This document shows positions 8,040 through 15,955 of a DNA stretch of 64,000 nucleotides, in pieces. The notes under the pieces are model-generated. The model was not told where the DNA came from and ran no database searches. It was given only the letters and a program-made list of their open reading frames with translations. A program made the position numbers and the translations under genes. The stretch's first letter is position 1. The number at the start of each line of letters is the position of its first letter. Source of the DNA: Paenibacillus plantiphilus (GTDB lineage: Bacteria; Bacillota; Bacilli; Paenibacillales; Paenibacillaceae); the NCBI RefSeq assembly GCF_927798095.1, contig NZ_CAKMMF010000020.1:1-64000 (forward strand), given 5' to 3'.

Positions 8040-9998
8040 ATGAAAAAGAGAGCAGCTATCGTTCTAGTTCTTCTCTGCATCTGTCTGATCTTGGGATTGA
8101 CCGGCTGTATGCTGACGGACAAGGAAGCGGGCAGCGCAAAGTCTGAAGAAGTGGCGTTGCCCGCAGTCACGGAACAAGAGCAGCTTGTTGATGAGACGGT
8201 TTTTCCCAAGGATAAGGTTGTAGATGTACGAATAACGGTCGATCCGGCTGATTATCAAGATATGCTGGACAACGCCGGCAACGAGGAATATAAGACAGCG
8301 TCGGTCAATTACAATGGTCAGCAGATTGATAATATTGCGGTTAGGACGAAGGGGAATCTGAGCTTGCGGAGTGTGATCAATTCCGATTCGGATCGATACA
8401 GCTTTAAGCTGGCGTTCGACGAATATATCGCGGGACAGAGCTTGAACGGAATAACGAAGATCAATCTGAACAACAACTATAGCGATGCGTCCTACATGCG
8501 AGAGTTTCTGGCTTATGAGCTTGCTGAAGAGATGGGGCTGCCAACGCCCAAATATTCTTTTGTCAATGTGTATGTGAATGATGAGCTGCGGGGATTCTAT
8601 CTTGCTGTGGAGCAGGTGGGAGAGGCATACTTGGAGCGAAATTTTGGCAATTCGAACGGGGCGCTGTATAAAGCCAATGGCGGCAGCGGCAGCGAGCTGT
8701 CGTGGCTGGAGCGAATGAGCGCGTACACGGGCCTCGATTTGAAATCAGCCTCCTCGAACGATGATATCATTTTGGGGATGCTGGACGAGCTGAACAATGG
8801 CTCCGATTATGAGAGCGTGCTGGATGTGGAGGAAGCGTTGAAATTCATTGCGCTTAATACGCTTTCAGCGAACATGGACAGCTACTTGGGACAGAACAAG
8901 CACAATTATTATTTGTATGAGGATGACGGGATATTCTCCGTTCTGCCATGGGATTACAATATGGCGTTCGGCGGGCTTGGCGGGACGGGTATTCTGATCG
9001 ACGAACCGACACAAGGCGCATTGGCTGAACGGCCTCTGATTGCGAAGCTGCTCGGAGTCGATGCGTATAAGGAGAAGTATCACGGGTATATGACGGAGAT
9101 GCTGCAAGGCTATTTGTCGGATGAGGCATTCGGAGCGCGTGTGCAAGAAATTGCGGCGATGATTTCTTCCTATGTAGAAAAGGACCCGACAGCGTTCTAC
9201 ACTTACGCGCAGTATGAGCAAGGCGTTGAAGGGCTCAAGACATTTGTGTCGCAGCAGGCGGAGCTGTTCAGGAAACAGCTGGATGGCACGACGCCTTCGG
9301 CTGGAGATGGCTCTGGCAGCGGCGGCGGCATGGGTGGCGGAGGCATGCAGCAGTTCGGCGGCCGGCAGGGAGCCGAGGCCGCAGCGGGTGCTGGGGATGG
9401 TGCGGACGCAGGACCGGTTAGGGGCGCGTTCGCCGCAGATGGAGGCCCGGACGCCGCGCCAGCAGCGGACGGCGAGCAAGCGCAGCCGGACGTGCAAGCG
9501 CAGCCGGGCGTGCAGGCGCAGCCAGGCGTGCAAGCGCAGCCGGGCGTGCAGGCGCAGCCAGACGTGCAAGCGCAGCCAGACGTGCAAGCGCAGCCGGGCG
9601 TGCAAGCGCAGCCGGGCGTGCAGGCGCAGCCGGGCGGGCAAGCGCAGCCGGACGGGCAAGCGCAGCCGGGCGTGCAGGCGCAGCCGGGCGTGCAGGCGCA
9701 GCCAGACGTGCAAGCGCAGCCGGGCGTGCAAGCGCAGCCGGGCGTGCAGGCGCAGCCGGGCGGGCAAGCGCAGCCGGGCCAAGGCTGGCAGATGCAGCCT
9801 GGGGGGCAAGGTGGACCGGGCGAGGCTGGTGGATTTGGCGGCATGCGAGGCGGTCCGGGCATGGGCGGTGGCCCGGGCTGGCAAGGTGAGCAGCAGCCCG
9901 AAGGCAGTGTAAGCGAAGCGATTACTGCCGGTATTGCAGTGGTTCTGCTCCTGATAGCTTGTCTGATTGTCGTTTTCTTCAAACGAGCAAAGCTGTAA
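8040..9998 (+). CDS. CotH-family protein kinase, lipoprotein with hexapeptide-repeat tail and C-terminal membrane helix
   Basis: A 652-residue protein. Residues 1-24 form a lipoprotein signal (LTGC lipobox). The CotH kinase-like domain spans about residues 50-430, with VRTKGNLSLRS, the IALNTLSANMDSYLG segment and the metal-binding SVLPWDYNMAFGG. A Gly-rich stretch follows, then a tract of 17 QAQP-containing hexapeptides (about residues 478-582), then a Gly/Pro/Met-rich segment and a terminal hydrophobic helix ending KRAKL. CotH of Bacillus phosphorylates spore-coat proteins. Lipidation plus a C-terminal helix would hold this one on the outer face of a membrane at both ends. It is the last gene of the VTC/DUF4956 operon and is followed by a terminator. 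Confidence 0.88.
   Translation: MKKRAAIVLVLLCICLILGLTGCMLTDKEAGSAKSEEVALPAVTEQEQLVDETVFPKDKVVDVRITVDPADYQDMLDNAGNEEYKTASVNYNGQQIDNIAVRTKGNLSLRSVINSDSDRYSFKLAFDEYIAGQSLNGITKINLNNNYSDASYMREFLAYELAEEMGLPTPKYSFVNVYVNDELRGFYLAVEQVGEAYLERNFGNSNGALYKANGGSGSELSWLERMSAYTGLDLKSASSNDDIILGMLDELNNGSDYESVLDVEEALKFIALNTLSANMDSYLGQNKHNYYLYEDDGIFSVLPWDYNMAFGGLGGTGILIDEPTQGALAERPLIAKLLGVDAYKEKYHGYMTEMLQGYLSDEAFGARVQEIAAMISSYVEKDPTAFYTYAQYEQGVEGLKTFVSQQAELFRKQLDGTTPSAGDGSGSGGGMGGGGMQQFGGRQGAEAAAGAGDGADAGPVRGAFAADGGPDAAPAADGEQAQPDVQAQPGVQAQPGVQAQPGVQAQPDVQAQPDVQAQPGVQAQPGVQAQPGGQAQPDGQAQPGVQAQPGVQAQPDVQAQPGVQAQPGVQAQPGGQAQPGQGWQMQPGGQGGPGEAGGFGGMRGGPGMGGGPGWQGEQQPEGSVSEAITAGIAVVLLLIACLIVVFFKRAKL
9475..9782 (+). 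repeat. In-frame 18-bp minisatellite coding QAQP[GD][VG] hexapeptides in the cotH-like gene
   Basis: The motif CAAGCGCAGCCGGGCGTG and close variants repeat 17 times in frame, coding QAQP followed by G or D and V or G. Units differ mostly by single bases (GGC/GAC, CAA/CAG, GTG/GGG), a pattern expected from slippage and unequal crossing-over. Copy number probably varies between strains (inference). Confidence 0.9.
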
Positions 9999-10033
9999 GT
10001 AAACATTGTCCTGGTCCATATTTAGAATGAGAA

Positions 10034-10068
10034 CAACCCGTCAGCAGAAATTGCTGGCGGGTTTCTTC
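10034..10068 (+). terminator. Rho-independent terminator after the CotH operon
   Basis: A GC-rich stem CCCGTCAGCAG / CTGCTGGCGGG-type pairing with an AAATT loop, followed by TTTCTTCT, lies 36 bp downstream of the cotH-like stop codon. Confidence 0.85.
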
Positions 10069-10227
10069 TCGATGCCCTGCACTATTCGGATTCAATGAAT
10101 CCTATTGCCTGTCTTGATGCGCCTACAAGCTGACCAAAGATTCACCTGAGGCTAGTCTCCTGCTCAAATCTAGCTGTATAGGATCGAGTATGCAAATTCA
10201 TGCAACAAATTCTCTCAGAAAAATTTG

Positions 10228-10256
10228 TTGAAAAATAGCAAATATAGGTCCATAAT
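10228..10256 (+). promoter_or_regulatory. Candidate sigma-A promoter for the ABC-2 exporter operon
   Basis: TTGAAA and CATAAT are separated by exactly 17 bp. The -10 end is about 50 bp before the ATPase start codon. Good match to the vegetative consensus, but read by eye only. Confidence 0.55.
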
Positions 10257-10308
10257 GGGTAATTAATATTACAGATATATACAAAAGTTTTAAAGGGCGG
10301 GATGTTGC

Positions 10309-11298
10309 ATGATCGAAGTGCGTGGTTTAACCAAGGAGTATACGATTGTGAAGAAGAGTCCAGGCTTGAGAGGGGCAATCAAAGGGCTTTTCGTCAGAGA
10401 TTACACGGTGAAGCGAGCGGTTGATGATATTAACTTCTCTATTAACCAAGGCGAGCTAGTCGGGTACATAGGCGCTAACGGAGCCGGCAAATCGACGACG
10501 ATCAAGATGCTTTCAGGGATTCTGACGCCCAGCGCGGGCGAGGTGAAGGTAAACGGCATCATTCCTTACGAGCAGAGGAAGAAGAATGCCCAACGTATCG
10601 GTGCTGTTTTCGGACAACGAACGCAGCTGTTCTGGGATATTGCTGTACGGGAATCCTATAGCTTGCTCAAGCATATCTATCAAATTCCAGACAAGCAGCA
10701 TAAGGATACGCTAGACATGTTCACCGAGGTATTGAATCTCGGTCCATTGCTGGGTACGCCGGTAAGGCAGCTGTCACTCGGGCAAAAGATGCGCTGTGAG
10801 CTTGCAGCGGCATTCCTGCATAATCCTTCTATCGTCTATCTGGATGAGCCCACTATTGGGCTGGATGTCGCTGTTAAGACGAGAATTCGTGCTTTTATCA
10901 AGGAAATGAATAAGCTGCATCAAACAACCGTGCTGCTGACAACGCATGATATGCAGGATATCGAAGAGATTTGTAATCGCATCATTATTATAGATGAGGG
11001 CAAGGTGCTCTACGATGGCAGTCTGGCCTCGATTAAAGAGCGGTTTGGCCAGAAGCGGGTCATTCATTTTGAATTGGAGCTTGAAGGAGAATTTTCCCTC
11101 CCCGACGCTCTGCAGGGCAAAGCCGATGTGATCGCGGGCGAAGAGGAGGGTAAGATCGGCTTGTCCTTCTCCAGTGGGGATGTGAATGCGGCTGACGTTA
11201 TTTCTGCAGTGCTTGCCGAGTACCGCGTGCGGGACTTAACGATAGCCGACCCTAAGATCGAAACAATCGTTCATGAGATCTATGAGCGAGGGGTGTAG
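10309..11298 (+). CDS. ABC transporter ATP-binding protein (ABC-2 exporter, COG4586-like)
   Basis: A 329-residue ATPase. Walker A is GANGAGKST, the signature is LSLGQKMRCE, Walker B is IVYLDEPTIGLD and the H-loop is LLTTHDM. The N-terminal extension (VKKSPGLRGAIKGLF, then FVRDYTVKRAV) before the core is typical of the group paired with two DUF990-type permeases. A C-terminal 80-residue domain follows the core. It energises export by the next two membrane proteins. The substrate is unknown. The gene is 5 bp from the next, in a three-gene operon preceded by a good sigma-A-like promoter. Confidence 0.9.
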   Translation: MIEVRGLTKEYTIVKKSPGLRGAIKGLFVRDYTVKRAVDDINFSINQGELVGYIGANGAGKSTTIKMLSGILTPSAGEVKVNGIIPYEQRKKNAQRIGAVFGQRTQLFWDIAVRESYSLLKHIYQIPDKQHKDTLDMFTEVLNLGPLLGTPVRQLSLGQKMRCELAAAFLHNPSIVYLDEPTIGLDVAVKTRIRAFIKEMNKLHQTTVLLTTHDMQDIEEICNRIIIIDEGKVLYDGSLASIKERFGQKRVIHFELELEGEFSLPDALQGKADVIAGEEEGKIGLSFSSGDVNAADVISAVLAEYRVRDLTIADPKIETIVHEIYERGV

Positions 11299-11303
11299 CG
11301 CAG

Positions 11304-12092
11304 ATGAGAAAATATTGGGAATTAATGAAATCGCAAATTAAGCTCGATTCTGCCTATTCTATATGGTACTGGTCGGGAATTGTCGCGACGATGCTGAGAG
11401 TGTTTGTTATCTATTCCTTCTGGAATGCGGTCTATGATCATCGGGTAGAGGTTTCCAACATGCCGCTGAATATGATGCTTACCTACGTTATTCTTGCTGC
11501 AATGCTCAGCAATTATTCTGCGGGAGTAGGCTATGAGCTTGCGAATCAAGTGCGAGATGGGAATGTTGCCATTGAACTTATGCGCCCCTATGATCTTATG
11601 CATAAGCTTGTAGCGCTCGATCTGGGGATGAAGATAACGAATTCCATTCGCAATACATTGCCGATCCTTATCCTTGCATTTCTCTTCTTAGGCATTAGCC
11701 TGCCGCATACATGGCTGATGGGACTGCTTAGTATACTCAGTGCGATCATCGGGATATTCCTCGGAGCCCAACTGGATATGATTATCGGAATTCTGGCTTT
11801 CTGGGTGTTCTACATTTGGGGGCTGCGAGTGTTGCGCAATGCGGTTTTCTTATTCTTCTCCGGTGCGCTGCTCCCTATCAGCATGTTTCCTGAGTGGCTG
11901 CAAACCGTTAGTGAATTTTTGCCTTTCCAGTCTATTGTCTATGTTCCTGTTGCGATCTATACGGGTCAAATTATAGGGAATGATGTGTACACTTCGATAC
12001 TGCTCCAGTTGGCGTGGCTAGTCGTGGTCTACACAATAATACGGTTGTTATGGTCGTTCGCATTAAGAAAAGTGACGATCTTCGGGGGGTAA
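11304..12092 (+). CDS. ABC-2 family transporter permease
   Basis: A 262-residue polytopic membrane protein with about six hydrophobic segments and the ALLPISMFPEW motif near residue 193, seen in ABC-2 permeases of the COG4587/COG3694 type. It should form a heterodimer with the next gene product and be driven by the preceding ATPase. The coding end lies 17 bp before the start of the next gene. No signal peptide or extra domain was seen. Confidence 0.88.
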   Translation: MRKYWELMKSQIKLDSAYSIWYWSGIVATMLRVFVIYSFWNAVYDHRVEVSNMPLNMMLTYVILAAMLSNYSAGVGYELANQVRDGNVAIELMRPYDLMHKLVALDLGMKITNSIRNTLPILILAFLFLGISLPHTWLMGLLSILSAIIGIFLGAQLDMIIGILAFWVFYIWGLRVLRNAVFLFFSGALLPISMFPEWLQTVSEFLPFQSIVYVPVAIYTGQIIGNDVYTSILLQLAWLVVVYTIIRLLWSFALRKVTIFGG

Positions 12093-12109
12093 AGGGGAGA
12101 TACGGAGCA

Positions 12110-12904
12110 ATGATAAATCGTTATGCCAGATTATATTGGGAATTTTTCAAGATGCATGTTAAGGTCAAAATGGAATATCGCGTCGATTTTCTGATCGGGA
12201 TATTGTCTGTCCTGCTCATTCAAGGAACGGCGATCTTTTTTGTAGCCATTGTATTTCAGCATATTGAAGCGCTTCATGGGTGGACCTTCTATCAAATTCT
12301 GTTCATCTACGGTATTGCTCAAACGGGAAGAGCGCTGGAATTCGCTTTCTTCGATAATTTATGGCTGCTGGGCCAGGACTATATTCGACCAGGCAAGTTT
12401 GATCGGATGCTGGTCCGTCCCATTAACCCGTTATTCCATGTTCTTGCTGACAAATTGCAGGCTGACGGGCTAGGGCAGGGGATAATCGGCTTAATTGTCC
12501 TTATAACGGCGATGGTTAATCTGCCGATTGAATGGGGAATGGGTGATCTGCTGCTGCTTGCTCTACTGATCGTGTCCAGCGGTGCGATCTTCATGGCGGT
12601 TAATTTGTTCTTCGCCAGTCTTTCCTTCTGGATCGTGGACAGCATACCGATTATGGGCGCGGTCTTCACGCTAAGCGATTTCACGCGTTACCCAATGACG
12701 ATCTACAGCAAGGGAGTCAGATTCGTACTCACCTGGTTGATTCCATACGGCTTCACGGCATTCTATCCCGCGACCCTGTTCGTCGAGAATGCGGACTTTG
12801 AGAAGATCGGGCTGCTGTCGCCAGTGGTAGCGACTATTGCTGTAGTGATCGCGTATTGGCTTTGGAAGAAGGGGCTGAAGGCTTTTTCCAGCACGGGAAG
12901 CTAA
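12110..12904 (+). CDS. ABC-2 family transporter permease (DUF990/COG3694-like)
   Basis: 264 residues from the ATG at 12110, chosen because it follows AAAGGGGAGATACGGAG and begins MINRYARLYW like its relatives. An in-frame start at 12014 inside the previous gene is less likely. Six or so membrane segments are visible, with the segment FTLSDFTRYPMTIY and the adjacent PYGFTAFYPA typical of the family. It is the second half of the exporter channel. Confidence 0.88.
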   Translation: MINRYARLYWEFFKMHVKVKMEYRVDFLIGILSVLLIQGTAIFFVAIVFQHIEALHGWTFYQILFIYGIAQTGRALEFAFFDNLWLLGQDYIRPGKFDRMLVRPINPLFHVLADKLQADGLGQGIIGLIVLITAMVNLPIEWGMGDLLLLALLIVSSGAIFMAVNLFFASLSFWIVDSIPIMGAVFTLSDFTRYPMTIYSKGVRFVLTWLIPYGFTAFYPATLFVENADFEKIGLLSPVVATIAVVIAYWLWKKGLKAFSSTGS

Positions 12905-12980
12905 CGGGTGGGATGAGAGTCGGCAGAAGTCAACGATAATAGGGAGTTCAAGCTTGCAGTAGAAAGGAGTCGCTGTCAGT

Positions 12981-13553
12981 ATGGAGTCCAGGTTCGCATT
13001 GAAGGAATTTCCCCGACTGCAGACGGACCGTCTTATTCTACGGCAAGGGGAGAAGAAGGATTGTCAGGCTATTTTTGAGCTGTATTCCTGCGAATCTGTT
13101 GTAGCATACATGCCGCTAGCGCCGTTTGCAGATATCCAAGAGGCGATAGATGAGATGAATTGGCATCAGCGAATTTTTGCAGAGGGAACGGGTATGCGGT
13201 GGTTAATAGAAGAGAAGGAATCAGGGAAAGTGATCGGAACATGCGGTTTTCTGAATTTTGATCACACACATAATCGAATTGAGATCGGCTATGATCTGTC
13301 GCCTGACTTCTGGGGGCAAGGTTTGATGAAAGAGGCTGCGGATCGCGTCATTTCCTTCGGCTTCTCATTGATGAAGGTGAATCGTATAGAAGCAAGGGTG
13401 GAGCCCGAGAATGGAGCTTCCATGCGCTTGATGGATAAGTTGGGGTTCCATAAGGAAGGCGTATTGCGGCAGCTGGAGTTTGAGAAGGGCAAGTATGTTG
13501 ATCTTGCGGTGTTCTCATTGCTGCTAAGTGAATATGAGATGCGGAATGGATAG
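12981..13553 (+). CDS. GNAT-family N-acetyltransferase (RimJ/RimL-like)
   Basis: 190 residues. An N-terminal LQTDRLILRQ strand is typical of RimJ/RimL-type GNAT enzymes. The acetyl-CoA binding region is around LSPDFWGQGLMKEAA, and ARVEPENGASMRLMDKLGF completes the conserved core. Members acetylate ribosomal protein N-termini, amino acids or antibiotics, and the substrate is not predictable here. The ribosome-binding site AAAGGAG is well placed. It is transcribed alone, with a hairpin after the stop codon. Confidence 0.88.
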   Translation: MESRFALKEFPRLQTDRLILRQGEKKDCQAIFELYSCESVVAYMPLAPFADIQEAIDEMNWHQRIFAEGTGMRWLIEEKESGKVIGTCGFLNFDHTHNRIEIGYDLSPDFWGQGLMKEAADRVISFGFSLMKVNRIEARVEPENGASMRLMDKLGFHKEGVLRQLEFEKGKYVDLAVFSLLLSEYEMRNG

Positions 13554-13561
13554 ACAGGGGT

Positions 13562-13602
13562 AATGGATAGAAGGGCAGCTGTAGTCTGCTCCTCTATCCA
13601 TT
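13562..13602 (+). terminator. Hairpin terminator after the GNAT gene
   Basis: Long imperfect inverted repeat: AATGGATAG pairs with CTATCCATT, and GGGCAGC with GTCTGCTC. It is followed by ATTTGT. The T-run is weak. Confidence 0.6.
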
Positions 13603-13700
13603 ATTTGTATTGTCAGATGCTCTTTTTCACTGTTCGTTTCTTTTGCCGCGGACATCGCGCAGACGGCAGTTGCGATGCTGCATGGCGGCGGTAAGGCCAA

Positions 13701-13947
13701 CTAGTCGGGGGCCCCTCTTTGTTCGGACAGCTTGACGATCTCAATAATAACATTAGTGGCGCGGATCATATTATCGACCGAAACATACTCATACTTGCCA
13801 TGATAATTTTCCCCGCCGGTGAAAATATTCGGTGTAGGCAATCCCATGTAGGAGAGCTGAGAGCCGTCCGTTCCTCCGCGAATCGGCTGAACAATCGGCT
13901 CAATACCGAGGCTGACCATCGCCTCATGCGCGATCTCGACGATCTCT
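13701..13947 (-). pseudogene. Duplicated 3' fragment of pepT (peptidase T C-terminus)
   Basis: About 247 bp nearly identical to the 3' end of the intact pepT gene (17300-17548). It encodes the last 81 or so residues, including [15 protein letters not shown] and [11 protein letters not shown]. It differs by a handful of substitutions and by a 3-bp deletion before the stop (end reads GAPD instead of GIAAD). Homology stops abruptly at 13947 inside a codon run, and no promoter or ribosome-binding site precedes it, so it is non-functional. It forms a direct repeat with pepT around the 13948-17300 block. Confidence 0.93.
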
Positions 13948-14212
13948 AGCACCGCGAAGCGCGGATGATGCGCCCTGCCTTCCTCGAAACGCCCCCACCG
14001 CTCTTAGGCTCCGTGCGGGGGCTAAACGACGGCCAGGAACCTAGAGCGCCTTGGTCGGGCCGTTTTTGGCCGGCTTAGGCGCTCTGGTTATCGGTCGGAG
14101 TAACCCCGCAGCGGTGCGTACCGGCTCTTGGGCGGCGGCGTTTCCCAGCCGCCTTAGAGCCCGTAGCATTAGCGCTCTAGGGCATTAAAAAAGCTCCTGT
14201 TAGCTTGGAGCC
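13948..14212. other. GC-rich, hairpin-dense non-coding stretch
   Basis: No convincing gene. Four nested or adjacent inverted repeats are visible: 13991-14022 (GCCCCC... / ...GGGGGC), 14043-14085 (AGAGCGCC / GGCGCTCT with an inner GGCC/GGCC), 14131-14153 (GGCGGC/GCCGCC) and 14155-14179 (TAGAGC/GCTCTA). The words CTTAGGCGCTCT and AGAGCGCCTTGG recur in both orientations. Composition is markedly more GC-rich than the AT-rich gene that follows. It could be a structured RNA or a remnant of a foreign replicon, and neither can be shown from sequence alone. Confidence 0.5.
14186..14212 (-). terminator. Rho-independent terminator, minus orientation
   Basis: Read on the minus strand: GGCTCC, a nine-base loop, GGAGC, then a run of six T. 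It would stop leftward transcription coming from the stalk-gene side before the GC-rich block. Confidence 0.65.
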
Positions 14213-14496
14213 TAGATCTATTTATGTAATTTTTGAAACTTTTTGGGTAGTTGAGCTATCTATATAGATAGGAATCTAATGTCCACTTCCAGGAAGGAGT
14301 AGTGATTGTAAAAACCGATTTGAATAGATCACTTTTGATCGTGTGGATAAGGCGAGGAACTTCTTTAGCGTAAAATAAAATCGGGTGATTGGAGGCTTTC
14401 CGATGGTAACGAACGAAATTGGAGGCTAGAAGCTATATTCAAAATAAAAAGAAGACGATTTTGTAATTGAATCCAATTATACAGAGAGGTGTAGTT

Positions 14497-15654
14497 ATGA
14501 AGAGAAAACTAGTAACTGCCTTATTTACATTTGCATTGTTTCTGTCTTTTGGTTACGCGGTCCATGCGGAAAGTCTCCAAAATACGTATGAGGATGTTAC
14601 TGAAGCCGACTTGAAAAACAGTATGATTCTCTCACCTGAAAGCGCTAAGGGGTTTGTCAACGGGCAACAGGTAGCTGCCGTTCAGCCTATTCTTAAAGAC
14701 GGCAGAACATTGGTGCCCCTTCGCTTTATTTCTGAGGGGTTTGGGGCAAAGGTGGACTTCAATTCGAAAAATCAATCCATCACCATTGTTCACAACGGTA
14801 AAACCATTTCTCTAAAGTTAGGGAGCAAGAATGTTTCCATTAACGGTCAAACCAAAAGGATGGACGTGGTAACAAGGATTCAAAACAATGTCACGTACAT
14901 TCCTCTGAGGGATATTGGCGAGGCTTTGAACAAGAAAGTGGTCTATCTCCAAAAGAAAGAATATCAATCCTATAGCTTAATTGTTTTAAGGGATCATAAC
15001 GCTACAGCGATTGAACATCTTAATCTGACCCGTGTCTTGGATTTGCTATATCAAGGGAAAGCCGTCGTCTATAGCGATCGTTATATGGTCGTCATTAAAG
15101 AAAACGGAAAATTATGGATTAGTGACCTTTCACCTAAATTCGCCCTTAGTTTCATTCCTTTTGCCTACAAAAAATATATTGAAACACCAAATGAAACTAA
15201 ACTCGGAGACATATGGTTTAAAACGGAGACGAGCCAGTTTTATGTGAATCATGCTTGGGACACCACAGAGGAATATATGTTATATCGGGTGAATGGCGAA
15301 GAGATCTCAAGGGTAGCGATTGACAAAGCACAAATTAAGAACGTAAAAACCTACCAGGATGATGTCTACTACTTGGCAACGTACGATTACGGCATAATGG
15401 ACCCTCCTGGAATAAGCAACCTAAGAAAAGCAACGCAGAGCAATGGAAAATGGTCTGTGACGTATGTAGGCGAACCGGGATTCTATTACGGCTATGACAT
15501 GAATGGCAAGGCCTACGAATGGTCCATTGATTCAAGCGGCATAACGACCTATGGCTGGAATCGCCTTGGAGAGACTCAGGAAGAGCGGTTACAGTCGTTG
15601 GGATACTATCGAATTGATCTCAATGGCCAACACCATACGTTAGTAAAATCATAA
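14497..15654 (+). CDS. Secreted protein with copper-amine-oxidase N-terminal-like ('stalk') domain
   Basis: 385 residues from the ATG at 14497 behind GAGAGGTG; an in-frame ATG ten codons earlier is weaker. A classical signal peptide (MKRKLVTALFTFALFLSFGY) ends at VHA. Residues about 55-150 match the stalk domain common in Paenibacillaceae: VNGQQVAAVQPILKDGRTLV, PLRFISEGFGA, then NNVTYIPLRDIGEALNK. The C-terminal 230 residues look like a beta-propeller or DUF5050-type repeat region and are not otherwise recognised. The gene is more AT-rich than its flanks and lies inside the pepT direct-repeat block, suggesting recent arrival. Confidence 0.8.
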   Translation: MKRKLVTALFTFALFLSFGYAVHAESLQNTYEDVTEADLKNSMILSPESAKGFVNGQQVAAVQPILKDGRTLVPLRFISEGFGAKVDFNSKNQSITIVHNGKTISLKLGSKNVSINGQTKRMDVVTRIQNNVTYIPLRDIGEALNKKVVYLQKKEYQSYSLIVLRDHNATAIEHLNLTRVLDLLYQGKAVVYSDRYMVVIKENGKLWISDLSPKFALSFIPFAYKKYIETPNETKLGDIWFKTETSQFYVNHAWDTTEEYMLYRVNGEEISRVAIDKAQIKNVKTYQDDVYYLATYDYGIMDPPGISNLRKATQSNGKWSVTYVGEPGFYYGYDMNGKAYEWSIDSSGITTYGWNRLGETQEERLQSLGYYRIDLNGQHHTLVKS

Positions 15655-15660
15655 AAAATA

Positions 15661-15706
15661 AAAGCTAGTTGAAGTTCTTAATTACTTAGAACTTTAACTA
15701 GCTTTC
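15661..15706. terminator. Long hairpin terminator between the stalk gene and its broken relative
   Basis: AAAGCTAGTTGAAGTTCT pairs almost perfectly with AGAACTTTAACTAGCTTT, leaving a short loop and T-rich flanks on both sides. It serves both converging genes. Confidence 0.85.
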
Positions 15707-15744
15707 TCTTAAATTAATTTTGCTGTCTCTGATAAGATTATTGT

Positions 15745-15952
15745 TTAAGGTTTATTCAAAGAAGCATAAATATCAGCATTGCCGATATATGTTTTGTCCA
15801 AATTATACTTTTTCCCGTCAGGGGTCGGCACGTTACTGGCCATTCAGCTAATGTTACTTTGTTAGAATTTGTAAAATAAACCCGATTGTTTGAGCTGTTC
15901 TTGTATTGCATCTGATACGCTCTCACTTGATTATGAGAGAGCTCCCATTCAT
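15745..15952 (-). pseudogene. C-terminal remnant of a secreted/stalk-like gene, frameshifted and cut by IS630
   Basis: On the minus strand one frame gives ELSHNQVRAYQMQYKNSSNN, then VYFTNSNKVTLAEW. A shifted frame continues VPTPDGKKYNLDKTYIGNAD and ends in SLNKP-stop at 15745. Together they read as the tail of one protein, broken by a frameshift near 15838. Its 5' part is missing because the IS630 element begins at 15956. The family is uncertain, and extracellular origin is a guess from composition and neighbours. Confidence 0.65.
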
Positions 15953-15955
15953 CTA

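Noticed and set aside
8865-10019. Long minus-strand frames over the cotH-like repeat tract
   Set aside because: They translate the 18-bp minisatellite into Arg/Leu or Cys/Thr repeats and have no start signals.
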